DNA of 64,000 nt from contig NC_037591.1 in the NCBI RefSeq assembly GCF_003073045.1, positions 21,981,319 through 22,045,318 on the forward strand, read 5' to 3'. The first letter of the stretch is position 1. The number at the start of each line of letters is the position of its first letter. Shown piece by piece: positions 43,401-57,700 of the stretch. The notes under the pieces are model-generated. The model ran no database searches and had not been told where the DNA came from. It worked only from the letters and a program-made list of their open reading frames with translations. A program made the position numbers and the translations under genes. This DNA comes from Pomacea canaliculata. Taxonomy: Eukaryota; Mollusca; Gastropoda; Architaenioglossa; Ampullariidae.

Positions 43401-46400
43401 TCTCTCCACGTCCTGAAGTCTTGATCGCTTGCAGGTGGGTCGCTACGGGGAGGCATCCTAGAGCTCCTATCCGTGCATCTGCGTCCTGTCTCCTCCGCGC
43501 TGTCGGTGCTAGAAGGTTCCTTCGGGAGATTGGACCCGTTGTGGAACGCATCATCAAAAGAAGACTGTTTCCCATGACTGTCCGTGACGCTAATGTACTT
43601 CTTCCGTTTGTGGACCCTCACAGCTGGCCGCACCCACCCGGTCTCTGCTTTAATTTCTTCATATGAGGCCTGCGTGGACTTGCTAGCTTTTGCTTTGGGA
43701 ATGATGATGGACACAGGGGTAGGTAGAAACTCTCTGGACTTGTGCTTGAGCTTGTCGATCGTTCTAAAGACCTTGCTGTCGGGCTCGTTCTCGGGGCTTA
43801 TCGTATTTTTTTCTGTTATCCTCCTTCGAATGTCTTTTCTTCCCGATTTTGAAGGCAGTTTGACGTTGCTGTTGTACATTTCCGTGCTGCCGAGGAAAGA
43901 ATTTTTAACCGAGGTAGAGGAAGAGGAACCATCGGACCCCATGTCCCAGTCCTTGCATTTCCTTGGAGATAACTCTTCTTGAATGTCACGCTCAACTTCT
44001 GGCTGTCCTGGCGACTCGATGACAACCTCTAGAATTTCGTCGTCCTCGCTGAGTTTGTCCATGATTGACATCGTCTCCAACCTCAAGCTCTCTGCAAGGT
44101 TATACTGGATAGTGTCGAAGCCGTGCGCACCACTACCCGAATCAGAGTAAGAAAGGCTCTTTTTTAGTTTCTTCGCCTGTCCCTGACCCCCGTCCCTCGT
44201 GATTTCCTGTTCAGATGTCCTCGACACGTCAGGGTCGAAGGTCTTCCATTGCTGCTTCAGCGACGACATCTTCTGACGTCTCTGACTGACACTCGCAGCA
44301 TCAGCGTCAGCAGCCTCGGCAGGATCGGTGCCGCCAGATGTCGTCGTGTCGAGAGCCTGTTCCGGTGTGTCCTCGAGAGGCACGTGGTCCGGGGAGGTAG
44401 AACTGAGTGAGAGGCTGTGTGTCAGGGTGCGGTCCTGGATGTACATGCACGCTTTGCGCAGGCTGTCCGACTGGATGACTTTGGTCTTCACCCCGTTCCT
44501 GGAAGTGCTGGAGCTCTGAAGACCACTGGTGTCTCGTTCTGAAGTAGACAATTTTTGTAAACCAGATTAAACAACGAAAACAAAGCCACTCGGGGATTTC
44601 GGTAAATGGCACCAAGTCACAACAATAAAACAGAAAAAATAGCGCGCTTCATTTAATAAAAGCTTCACTTATTATAAAAATGTCGCAACAAACTGTTGTT
44701 CGGCGTAACATGAACTCCTTAGAATACCCTAAGGTCAAACATTAAGGTTATCGAGGGATAGAATTGTTGATTCGAGGGAGAAAAGTAAGGAAAAGTAAGG
44801 CGCCGGCTACCATAGTGGTCACTCTTTGCTATTTGCTTTAATATTTCCAGTCAAGTATCCTCATCTCCCTCTGCTGGTGAGAGCCGATTATTACCTGCCA
44901 AACGGTGAAATTCGTCCTCTAAGGCTTTAAAGTTTTCTAGCATAACGTGGACGATATTACAGGTAAACACGTTCACACGATGGACGATAAATGGACAATA
45001 AATGGACGCCTTCAAATTATAAATATAACTACAGTTTGTTTTTAGGGCGATCGATCTTGGTACAGCGCGGTGTGGTGTTTACATTCATGAGAGGAAATGT
45101 ACACGCGAGCGAGTTGGTTCCCTGGCAGGACATGTGAGCAGAACTTGCTCCGATGTCACGTGACTAGGCTTTGCTCGCTGTCGTTCTGATCGAAAGATAA
45201 TAACATGTATGCCCGGCCTGACATTTCCCTGCTTGCACACCCTCCCCAAAGTGTGCTCGAGCGTTAAAGGTCCGCAGATCAGTAAGTCACGCGCGCGCGC
45301 TATGCGTCTGTACATATGTAAACTCAAACATTTAAGTTCGAATGCTTTTTTTTTTCCTGTTTGCCAATTGTACTGATCATGATCTGAAATCGATTATAGG
45401 GTCTGTCGCGATTCGTGAATATATGAGGGAAAACTCCAAACTTGAAAATAAAACTTACCGGTGGAGGGGCTGGTCCAGAAGCAGTCGCCTCCCTGGCCGT
45501 CTAGTCGCCTCAGACGGATGAAGTGACGTTCTCTGACGCTGCCGAACGTCTCTCCGTCGGAGTAGCTCCGCCCCACCAGCTTCCTGGGCGTGACCGAGGG
45601 CGGGCGCAGCTCGGTCAAGGCCGACACCAGCTGGCTGTAGGTCTCTACGCTGTCGTCAGCATCCTGGTCCCGCAGCGCCAGCGATTTCTCGAACCTGCGC
45701 CGGTTCTCGTTGGCGCGCGCCTGCGCGTGGTCGTGCGCGCGGCCGAAGAACTGCGGCGAGGAGTCGTGAAGGTCGGGAGAGAGGTCGCGCAGGCGCGGCG
45801 ACGACTCCTGGTCGATGGTCTCTGATTGGTTGGCAGCCGAGGCTTCGTCACTGCTGCTGGGTGACGTGCTGTGGTGCGGCCGGTGTGGCCGGTGCGGACT
45901 GGTCGAAGACAGGTGCGGGAATCTTGCGGGGCCTTGCAGGAAGACTGTCGACTCTTTCTTACTGCTCGCTTCCCTTTCCACAACTTGTTTGTTGTCGGAA
46001 GCTATTTTTGCACCAGTCGCCACCGCAGGTTCAGGTTTGGTTTGTTCCTCTTCTCTGTAATGAGTGTCTTCTTCTTCCTCTTCTTCCTCTTCTCCTTCTT
46101 CCTCCACCAACAACTCTTTGGAAGAACGGGACTTTTCTCTCGACAACGCTCGGTGTAGTTCCTGTACTGATGCAGCTCTGGACACCTTCGTTCCATCCTC
46201 GTCGTCCTCGAAACTGGTGATGCTCAGCTTGATGCTGCACCCACCTGTTCCAGAGGGTTCCGGGCGCATATCTTCCTCGAGGGTAGCCCTCTTGATAAAG
46301 TCTGTCCGGCCTTCCGTCGGCGTTTGAGACTTCTGTCGCACGTAAACTCTTTCCGACTTCTTCTTGCTGTTGTACTTCACTTTTTTTCCTTTCTTGTCTT

Positions 46401-47380
46401 CTTCCGACAAGTCGGATATATCCGTGCTGCTCTGCCTGCTGAGCGTCGGAGAAGGGGTTAAAAGTATCTCTTCACCGTTAGGGGTTATGACTTTTTTGAA
46501 AACCCTCTTCTTCATGACAGTAGGCTCTTTCGCCACCTGCTCCATTCGTGGTTTGACCCGCGGCTGGAACTCTTGCTGTCCGACTCGGATGCTGAGCTGC
46601 ACGTGCGGCTGGGAGCCTCCTCGATGCACGGCAGCATGTCAAAGGACATCATCCGGGGCTTCGGGATTACGTTCCACGAGCTCATCCAGTCCGAGACTTT
46701 GACTTCGAAGGGGCTGCCCTCTATGTCCACATCCTGGGACTTGATGGAGATGAAGTGCGGGCCCGAGCTTCGAGGGATGTAGGTAACGAGGAACCGCCCC
46801 TCGCCCACGCACTGGTAGTCGAAAGGGATGACGTTCTGGTGAATGTCCTCGTCGATGCTTTTCTGTCTCAGAACATGTTGCCCACGTCGTCTTCGATGAG
46901 CTTGGCGCGTCCATCTTCATCGCTGCCGCCCGGATATCCAGCAGCTGCGCGCGCATCCTTCTTGTTGATGCCGTGCGGGATGCTGACGATTCGCTCGCTG
47001 TTGACCTCGTTGTTCGGGCCTTGAATCTCGATGTGAAGGTCGAGATAAGAGGCGGAATCCGAGAAGATGTTGAACTTGGCTCGCCGTCCGACAATTCCTG
47101 CTTTCAGACCTGTTCCTCTGGCAACTACTTTGATAGCGAGAGACACCTAGGAAGAGAATACTAAACTGAGCTCCCTTCCTTTTTTTTTTCCTTTTTCTTT
47201 TTTTTTTCTCTGTACTTTCCGTTTTGAACCTTTTTTTATTTGTTTGTTTGTTTGTTTGTTTGTTTGTTTGTTAGACTGTTATGCACTTTTATTGCTTTCT
47301 ACTGAAGTGCAAAATTGGAAAACCAAGATGCTAAGAATTTTGATGAAGATGACTGTCGGACTAAGCTTTTGCTTCATCGG

Positions 47381-47449
<69 letters not shown>

Positions 47450-48753
47450 GACACGGAAATATTTCCACCGAGTCTGTTCCCCGGTTTTGTTTGTCGAGTA
47501 CACGTGTCAGAAAAGACGGTTGAGGTCTTTATGTCAATGTGTATCCGGTCAATTGTCCAACATAATCGACTTTGAGTAAAATGCAAATATTTAAAGACGT
47601 TGAGGAAATTTTTGCTATAAATAGTATCTGACTTTTTATGCTGTGGCCATATATTTATATAGTGGTGAAATTTTGTGAGTCTGATGATAGATTCGACAAG
47701 AATGCTTCAAGAAATTAATCAACTCCCACTCCCTCCCGACAAAAGGGTATCATAGAGACAGAATGTAAGGTGAAACTGTGAAAGTTATCTTATTATACAT
47801 TATAATTGTATATATATATTATTATACATCCAGACATGTGTGTACAAGTGAAGCTAAACTTTCCTTTCGTCAATTTGTCGTGTCTTGATAATGCCTGATA
47901 TTACAAATAATCTAGAGGAAAAGGTGTGAGGACGAAACAAAGACTGTCAGACGGGAAAAAAGGGAGAGACACAAAGATACAGGACATAGATACAGGCATT
48001 TTTTTTTATTAAAAACTTTTAAAGACCTCTCTCCCGAAATCTTGTTGTGTGCACCCAGACTGTAGGCAATGAGACCTGGGCTCCTACTTTGTTGTGTCTG
48101 TCTATGTATCTGGCTGCAGGACTACTAGTCTGAGTTCACAGCTGAATGCCAGACTGGACAGATACTTGCTGTCCTTTTTATGAGATGCTGAGTGATGTTT
48201 TTGTGCCGTTCGTACCTCCACGAACAGCCACTGGGTTGCGAGGGGCTCCAGACAGAAGTCTTACTGTCTTACCTGGAGGCTGGAAAGGTGCTACACGGGG
48301 ACAGGTGACTAACCGAGAGTTCTGGCCGCAGGACACAGCAGCAGTTTCCCGACTGATGTTTGCGAAGGGCCGATCGTCAGGCCGGTCTGACAGACCCACC
48401 CAGCCCAGTCTCGGCAGGCAGCACGCGGCAAATTGCAGCTTCGAGCGACAGCGAATGCATTTATGTTACTTCGTGATGAGCTCATCGATCTTGTCTTTCC
48501 TTTCTTTGTTATTTTAGTCGGTTAGTCTCGGCGACAAGAAGGGCAGCAGGTGTTTAAAAATGGATGGCGCCAGCAGTGACGTGCAGTGCTCGGAGACTGG
48601 TCACACCACGGCTTACCTGTCTCGATGACCCTTGAACTTTGCTGGTGGGGGACGGCGACGATCTTCTTATCGGCCGAGCAGGTAGCAATGCACTTGCTAG
48701 GTTGCTTTTTTTTTTGTTTGTTTTTTTGTGGTTTTTTTTTTTGTTTTGTTTTT

Positions 48754-48785
<32 letters not shown>

Positions 48786-51700
48786 TTTTTTTGTTTTGTT
48801 TTGTTTTTTTTGTTTTTGCTTTTTCTTATTTTTCCCTGCTGGGGAGTTGGGGGAGGGGAAAAAATAATGTTTGCTCTTTTTTTTTTTTTTTTTTGGCATA
48901 ATAAAGCTCTACTGTCCCATGTTCCAGACCGTGTTCAATTTTGCTTTTATTCCAGTCCATTTGTTCACCCCTCAGTTGCTCCTCTCTCTCTAGATCTATC
49001 CCCTCTTCCCCCCCGCACCTCGGGTATCTTAAAGCAGCAAAAGAAACCTTTATCACTGTTAATGTTTATGTTAACGATAACTACTGACATCAACAGAAAC
49101 TGAACTTAGCGCAACAACGCCTCCAGTAGCACAACAACAATGGCGACAATGACAGCAAGGATGTCTGGACAAGTGGGGAGTGTGACTCGCGTGTAGATGT
49201 TCTCACCTTGGGAGATGGTGGCCGTGACTGAGACATAGGCGAAGGTGGCAGAGAGGCGGGGCCGCGCTGGTACTTCCACTTGATGAGCTGCACGAGATGA
49301 ATGATCTTCAGCTCCGTGTCCTTGTCCGCGATGGCCATCTCCTCCGCCGTGATCATCATCTGCAAGCGCAACCCACTCCTCAAACTGACAGTCAGCATCG
49401 AGTGAAAAAAATGGAATTTTTAATGTCCAGCTAGCAACTAATTAAGGCTTTATCACAACAAAGCACCCTGTCCTGCAATGTAGGGGTCACATCGTGTGTA
49501 GGAACTGCCAGCGTGGGGACCTGATGAACGGCAAGAAACTGATGCTGTGGTTGTCATCTGCACTTGCATCCCAACACCTGTGGAGAAGCTGACACTGGCA
49601 TCGTCGCTTGAAAAAAAAAAAAACTGACACGTGATGGGCTTCTTAAAGGAAGAAACCCACACTGTGATCGTCATCTCCAGCATATGAACTGAGCAGGTGG
49701 AGATACGAGCATCACGTGACAGAGGAAACTGACATCACGATCATAATATGAGAGGAGGAAACTGACATCACGATTATAATGTGAGAGAGGAAACTGACAT
49801 CACGATTATAATATGAGAGAGGGAAACTGACACCATCATGGTCGTCTCAAACTTTCAACGTCTGAACGCGGAATTGAGAAACAGAGACCTGAATACCGCG
49901 ACATCTTGTATCAAGAACTGTCATTAGTCATTACTAAACCGCGGATCATTGCAGTGTGTTTATGTCATTCAAAGGATCCTGACGGCAGTATCCTGTCACA
50001 GGGTCAATCACCGAGAAAAGGACATCACAAAAAGCATTGTAGGGAGGACAGCTTGCCATGTGTACAGGTGCTAACAGTCAAAGAGGACGAAAACAACGAG
50101 TGACGATAAGAGCGAGGCGAGGATGCAGCTGTAGTGGTTGTGTTGATGGCGGTGGAGGTGAGACAACAAGCGCACACCTGAGTGTGCCACTGGAGTTGTT
50201 GTCTCACATCACTGCAGGCAAAGCTCACAGCCACCGCCACTTCCATTCAACACGAAAACGTCCCGCGACAAGAAAAATCATTATGAACGTGACAGGCCCA
50301 CTGATGGAGTTGAGTCTCATCACACGAGTGGTGGCCAACAGGAATATCATCGATTATGTTGAGGGCGGGGGTTATCTTCAGCTGGACAGTGTCCTCACTT
50401 CTCGACAAAGCTCGACCATCGATCTTCATCGGTAAAGACAAGATTGGCAGATCGCTGTACACAGGTGAGTGTTCAAGACAAGCCGTGTACAGCATGAAAT
50501 GTTCGTATATGTTTGTATATATGTACATTATCAGTCTTCGTGACTTCCTTTATCTCTGTCTCTCTCTCTCACACACACACGTGTGTACCTGAATTGTGAA
50601 TGCGTACAGGATCAACGTTACCACTGTCAGTCTGAATGTATGTGTGCGTGCTTGCGTGCCAGAGTGAGTGTATAGACATGAGTGATTTCCTGTACTCATG
50701 CGCACTGGCTGGCTCTTACTTTTGGCAACCGTAGATACTTCTGTGCAAGCTTGATGCCCAGGCGACAGTTGTTCACTCGGTGATGAGGCTTGAGTAGCTC
50801 CGGGCGAGGACACAAGCCTGGACAGACTTCCTCCAGGAGGCAGCACAGCACGACGCCATCATGCCAGGAGGACATGAAGTCGTCGACAGGCATCCTGGGA
50901 ACCATGTCCTGCACCCAGGCCAACAGCTTGGCCTTGCGGGTCTCATCTAGAGAGGACAAAGAAAGTTTGTATTGTCTCCCCATGTCGTTACGTCACAAGG
51001 TGCAAGGAAGCTCAATCTTTAAATAGCTGAAGTTTTGGACTGAGTGTCGCTGTTTCTTTTTTAAAAAAACTCAAATTAAACACATTCTCTTATTTGTTTT
51101 ATCTGCTATTCCACAGGATCACCACACCTTGGAGATTTTTTGCAATAATCACGAGTCGCTATAGAGAAGCAAATGAAAGTGCGTTGTTTTCGAAATGTAT
51201 TTTGTTCTCCACAACATGTTTCTCAAAAAAAAAAGGCTGTTTAATATTCAATTACAAAGTGAACAGCTCCACTCCTGATCTATTGATAAGTCTTACTACA
51301 AAGCTTTTTGTTAGGTAAAAGCCGTTCGATGATGGCAAAGTATTTTACGGGTTTTGCAATTTTCATCAAGTCAGATCTGGCATTCTGCGAAAAGCGCGTT
51401 TAAACACTCAACGCCGCTCGCCCGACCCCCCTCTTCCCCTCTCGCCTCACTGCACAGACTTATTCACACAACCTGATTTCAACATTGTTTTTTCGCAGTC
51501 CGCAATAAGTTAAACAGCCAGTATTTTTTTATTGTTGTTTAAGGGTATTACAATCTCAAGCAGAGAAGACCATGTGATCACAAGTCACAAATGGTCCCCA
51601 TCCCATTCGGCTGATCGCAACTATAGCTCCCTCGCTCAATTTCGCAAAAACAGCCGAGAACTGACAGTGCCATCACGTTGCCATTGCTCAGACCAGCATC

Positions 51701-54700
51701 TACATGCACGTGGATGGCAGGTGACGACAAAAAATGGGATTTTCACCTCGGGAACCAGAACATGGGATTTCTCTCTCTCTCACACACACACCTTTACCTC
51801 TACTACTCTACTACGTCTGGAATCAGGGTTAGGTCATCGGCAGACCACGCGCTCTGCAAACACAGCACCGTCTAGGGTCCTGCTCAAGGAGGCACGCACG
51901 CCGATCAGTGTACACAGACCTGTTACTAGGCAATAGCTGGGTGGCAGTTAAGTGCATGGAATTTATGCTCAACTTAGTTGTCTGCTTGGCCCTATAGCTA
52001 GTGCCGTGCATCTGGCCCCAGGACGAGCGATGGAGCACTGCGAAACAATCTTTATGTCGATAAGGGTGATGATGAGCTTCATTCAGCACGCGCTCTTCCA
52101 AGAAGGGATGAGGGATGGGTGAGGATACGAATGAAGGGTGTTGGGGAAGTAGACGGGGGGGAGGGTTGATGGGTGCGGACCGGAAGTATGAAGTTATTCT
52201 AGCGGAGACGTCGCAGCACTGTACACAGCGCAGGTATTGGTTCCTACTGTCGATGTGCTGTCGCTCGGTGTTCGATAAAAACTGCGGGATGCACTAGGGT
52301 TGCAGCGTCAGCAGGTTACACTGTTTCTTACACACTTAATTCACAGCACCTGACGTCCGTACACGTGATCCGCAGCCTTTACCCTTGAGTTGTTCTTTGC
52401 TAAGTCTTCATATCGCCAATGTCACAGTTTTGTCTTTGATTGTCAGAGAATGACTCTCACCCACTCACACGTTAGTTCACTTCATATACACCGGTGCTCG
52501 TGACATAAAACTACTGTGTGTGTAAGTTTGTGAGTGTGCTGATTAAAGTGGACGCAAAACTCAGATCGACAGACGGGAAAATAGCAATGATGGGTGATCT
52601 TCTTCAGACACATCTCTGGCACAAAAAAAAGTAATATGAAACTCTACGAGAAGATAAACAGGCGAACAACTTTATAGAAAACAAATTCCGGGAAAGGAAA
52701 TATGTGTGTACGTGAAGAATTCTATCGACTTGTCGGATCAGCACCAGCGTATGTGCAAATGGAAGTGAACGTGCCACCGTCGAGCGTTGTGGGATCACGT
52801 GACCCCAGTTTGCCGATCAGTCTACTAAATCCATCCTACCGGTTGAAAATAAACTGGTTGCTACCTGCACAAACCGTGTGCACCACGAAACTCACACAAA
52901 GTGTGATAACGACTAACCCCTCCCTGGCACAACACAAATAATGAATGCAGACGAATGACATCACACTGATGCCAGACAAATCCTCGAGCACACAAATACG
53001 AGCTCGGGCCCTGATACAACACGAGTCTAGGTATTAACAAACTTTGACAGAATTTTAACATGCTTTTCAGGCATACTAGGAAAATAATGGATTTGAGAAA
53101 GACATGGCTAAGGTATTGGTATGAGCAGTCATCTGCTGCAGCAGAAAATCCATCTTACGTTCACGCCGAAATAAAAACGCTGAATCGACATTTTTTGACC
53201 CATTAATGTAAGATTATTAACAGTTTCAATTTCCACTCTCTTAAAAACACACGAGTTTGCAACAGTTTAAATCTCTAACAAAAACAAAAAAAGATAATAT
53301 CATCGTCCTCCAGTGGAAAAAAATGAATTCCAAATGCCTAATAAATCATGCAGAAAAATAATAATCTCTTTAGGCCTCTCTCTCTCTTGTACAAATACAC
53401 ATGCACATACAATACTCGAGCATACCAATGCTGGGAGAGAATAAATAGCCATTGTTCATACGGTCTAACGCTGATTACAGGTAGCAGCACAGTGTACACA
53501 CCTGAGTAGAGAAACAGGTGCGTCATCTTCTCCGTTCAGCCCACGCGATGGGTCAGCCTGTCGGACAGCGAGACGAGTGGCCGGGTGCACGTGCAGGGCC
53601 TGTGTGCGGCGACGGGTGAGCACAGGCACGTACCACCCTGTCGATCGTGCATGCGTGTCAGGTGACAGTGTCTTCAGCTTAGTGCTGGGCGGCCGTGACG
53701 TCACACGCTAAGAGGCTTGCAACCTCGAGTCCCGCGTCACGACATCGACGTACCGAGCTCGGCGGCTCACGTGCTGGCTGCATGGAGTACACTAATACAC
53801 TAACACACGCACTTTGTGACGCTAAGCTGTCAGTCTCTAATCACGATTGCCTATCTGTTCGATCTGTGTTCGTGCATATTCGTGTATCTTTCTATCCATT
53901 GGTCTTGTGTAAAAAGTTTGTCATGTATTCAGTGTGAAATTATTTATCTATGTATGTATCCTTTGGTCTTGTGTGAAGGATTCAAACTTTAACTCTTCAC
54001 TGTCACCGATTTCTCTCTCTCTCTCAGCACATATAACATCAGGACAACAGTTTCAACGATCCAATCTGTCTCAAAGAGGGGAAAAAAAGGAAGCATGGAT
54101 ACAAAAAAAAAAAAAAAAAAAAAAAAAAAGAAAAACCTTTGCCGGGGCACCCTTACCCTAACTCTAGCTCTGTGAGACCTGATGAAAGGTGTGCTCTAGG
54201 TCAGCTCCGGCAGATGTCTCTGCCAGTCAATATCCTGATGGGTGACGATGACTCGCCGGCTGTGTTGCAGATGCTACCGGTGTCGCAGACCCACCTGACA
54301 TTTATCTCATGCAAAAATACTATGTCCTTAAATATTCGGTAAGGAGCCTCGCCCATTGCTGTATCGACAATCTAGATTAGCACTTGGGTTTTTACTTTTT
54401 TTTTTTAACGTGCTTATGCGTACTGGGGATATATCGAGTCAAGTGGACGCAGTCACAAAACATCAGCAGATGAGATGTTAAGAGCTGAGTTTTGAGGTCC
54501 ATGTGTTATGATATATCATTGTCGTCGAAACTCATTTAACTTTTCTTTCTTCATATTTTTTTCTCTCCCTCTCTTCCTAGCTCTGTCCGATTTTTTGTCA
54601 TATAGTAAACTTTAAATGAAATTTACAAATTCTATAATATTTTTTATCTTCAAACAAAAGTGTTAATACATTTTCGTACCTTCTAAACTTGAAATTGGTT

Positions 54701-57700
54701 ATTCAGAACGGGGGCATACTGAACTAGTTTTATGAATCACGTTAAAAGTACAGGGTGGGCCAGTTGAAGCACCCATCTCTGGCTTGTGTTATAGAAAACA
54801 GACTAGCAGGATAGCAGGAATAGCCATTTGATATATCAGAGGATGTGCCCCATCAGCAAGCCCAAAGAAGAAAAGTGGTATACTGTAACCAAACCACCAA
54901 TAAATTTGAGAGAAAAGACTTCTCGTCTGGAAAGATACCAGGAGGAGATATGTGGGACTGGCAAGGATCAGATGACAACGGAGCTCACAGGCTGGGGAGG
55001 AAACTAGACACGAGCACGGCATGGGTTTCATCGTACGTAGAGAACTGATCAGAAGTTGTATACCCATTTCCAGCAGACTGATTTTTTATTTATATTTCTA
55101 CCAGATCTCCAAGTGTCACTCTTGACCAAGTTTACGCTTCGACTTCCACGCACGAAGACGACAGAGTGAAGGAGTTCTGCAAACATTGTGAGAAGGTCAT
55201 AAACACAGCACAGAGGAAGAACTTTCTAAGATCAGACCAGAAGCATTCCAATAATGGACTGGGAAATCTGGCTGAGGCGAAACCATCGGCAGTGACCTAA
55301 GTCCTAAAGTTGCAGTCAGTGACCCACCATGGGCAATGCCCTCCATTCCCACAAGGAATCCAGGACAGCAACCTGCGTATTTGCCAGATTATTTCGTTCA
55401 CAACCATATTGACTTCCTCCTCCTGCTATGGATTTTTTTTAAAATCCAGCATCAGCAAGGCAGCGACCACAACCTTATTTTAATGAGCTTGAAGTTGAAG
55501 GTGAAGATAAAACACCGCTCAAACAACCGTTAAAATGGTTTTTACTTGGAAAAGTTGCAAGACCAAAAAATTGCGGAGGTCTTCAAGATAATGAATAAAA
55601 TAACGAGACAGCCATGGTTACTGTAGTAAATCAACCAGTTAATCAAAAAAGATTGAAAGACGCAGGATAAAAACAGAGAGAAAAAATAGTACAAGTCTAT
55701 GCCATAAAATGCATTTTGGACAGTCTGAGCGATATTTTGGATGTTTGAGTTCTAGCGACGTGTTCTTGTTGTCAACCCTCTCCTGGCACCCCGCTCCTAG
55801 TTCACAGCCCTTACTTCGTGTACCATGGGGTATGTTGTTGTTACAAGTTCACAAACTACCCAACTTCTCTACTTCAGGACTTGGGTACACAATATTAGTA
55901 TGATAGCCAATTTTTTTACTATTTTATGAGAATGGTTTTATTTCAAATAATTTCAAAGTTTAGAAAATCTGCTTTAATTGCTGATGCAAAAGGGTCTGTG
56001 GGGATGACAGTACCATTTCGAGAAGCATAAACTTTGTTCCTCTCGCCTTCATCCATTATTTCTTTAACCATCAACTGGATCTTTACTCTCCAGGAAACGA
56101 TGGAAATCAATGTAAGGGACATAACTCCGCAAAGGCTATTTCAATCGATAGACTCCAATGGTTGTTCCCCTTGCATCAACTTGGCCAGCAAAACTGCACG
56201 TTCCTACGAGCTACTCAGGAAAAACCACCACCTAGTCGCCACGGATTCTGATGCTGACAGGGACACGAAAAGAAGCAGTCACCAACAATGGTGATACTGG
56301 TGACAATGGCCTGTACACCAGCGATGGTGAAATCAGGTGACGGCGGCCTGTCAATGAAGGGGACGCAGTACCATCATCTCAGATAAACCACGAATTTGTA
56401 TTACTGGACTGCTGGCAGACGATTTTTTTTTTTTTCAGTTAACTACTAAAACGAGACAGGTTTGTACAAAGCTTCCGGTTTAGTCACATTCATTGTTTAG
56501 GCTCGCCGAGACTAACAGCGGAGAACTTCACAAGAAGCTAAGCGTTGGTTTCGGCAGACAGACAGCAATCCACCTATACACGTCCGTGGATAAACTGACC
56601 GGGTGGAAACTGTCGGGGATATACAACCTGAGACAGTGTCAAGCTGTAGCAGCCTGTTGCCACAACATGACTGTGGCTTATCACAGGTACCCTGCTCTAA
56701 CTACAACCACCCTACGTTTTCTCTCATTTGTCTCTGAAAGGCAAATCTGAGAGCACGATTGTCGAGTAGCTTGAATTTTTTTTTTTTCTATTTTAATAAA
56801 TCACAATTTTATTCATGTTCGCAAGATAAAGACATTTGAACCACTGCTCTGCTTGTTAGCAGTTTGAGCTCATATTCCTGACTCGGTTTGACCAAGACAA
56901 TGATAACAGCTGCAGCTGATGTCGCCTAATTAAAGAAGGAAAATTCGCCGACCGCTGACATCTAGAGAGAAAAATTTAGTACAAATCCGATGAGTTAAAA
57001 TACGATGGGAAAGAATCATCAACATGCTTTTTTTGTACAGGGATCCTTCCCCCCCCCCTTCCCCAATGCCACACTTGTCCGTCGTTACAATTACGGCACG
57101 TAAACAGTTTCAGAAACGAAACATAACGATACCCGTGAAGCAGACACTACATGTAAGCAGAAGCTTACCCCGGGTGCCCACGCGCTGTAAAGGCTTGAGC
57201 CTTTGTTTGTTTTTTCGTCTGCTCGGAGTGACGACATATGCCCACATCTGCTGCATCTTCTGCCAAGACATCGCCGCGGCCCACCGTCAGCTGCCCCGCC
57301 GTTCAAATGCCGGAGCTTGAGACTCGCAGACCTTCCGCGTGTCGCGCGTGGTGACTCACTTCTTCTTCGCGTGTGTCGCCAACATCGTCTCCTGTCGTCT
57401 GCTTCCATTTACATGTCTTTTTTTTTTTCAAAAGGTCTTGCGTGGTGCCCTGATGTCTGGATTTACCAACTGTCACGTGTCTGTGGCACTTCGATCCGCT
57501 TTCAGATGTTCGGGGTTACCAGTCCACGGCTCCATATTTTAACATCGGACTCATTAGTTGTTTATTTTTATAAGAGATTTCCACATAACTTGCATCTTTG
57601 TGAAGTATACATCTTGAATCGGGTTATGTACTTTCTATATATCGCATTCATAAATTCAGAAGACACACACACACACTTTACTTTGTCTCTACTTGCCAAT

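Noticed and set aside
43310-46702. Plus-strand frames over the giant filamin-like exons
   Set aside because: Shadows; the minus strand carries filamin repeats, phase-matched splice sites and continuous biased composition.
47244-47586. Open frames with poly-Asn, poly-Ile and poly-Leu
   Set aside because: Artefact of the AAT microsatellite inside an intron.
48522-49103. Long Lys- and Phe-rich open frames on both strands
   Set aside because: Produced by poly-T/G low complexity; no domains, and both strands are open for the same reason.
50058-50435. 125-codon plus-strand frame in a filamin-like intron
   Set aside because: No recognisable protein features, and it lies across a GC-rich intron segment.
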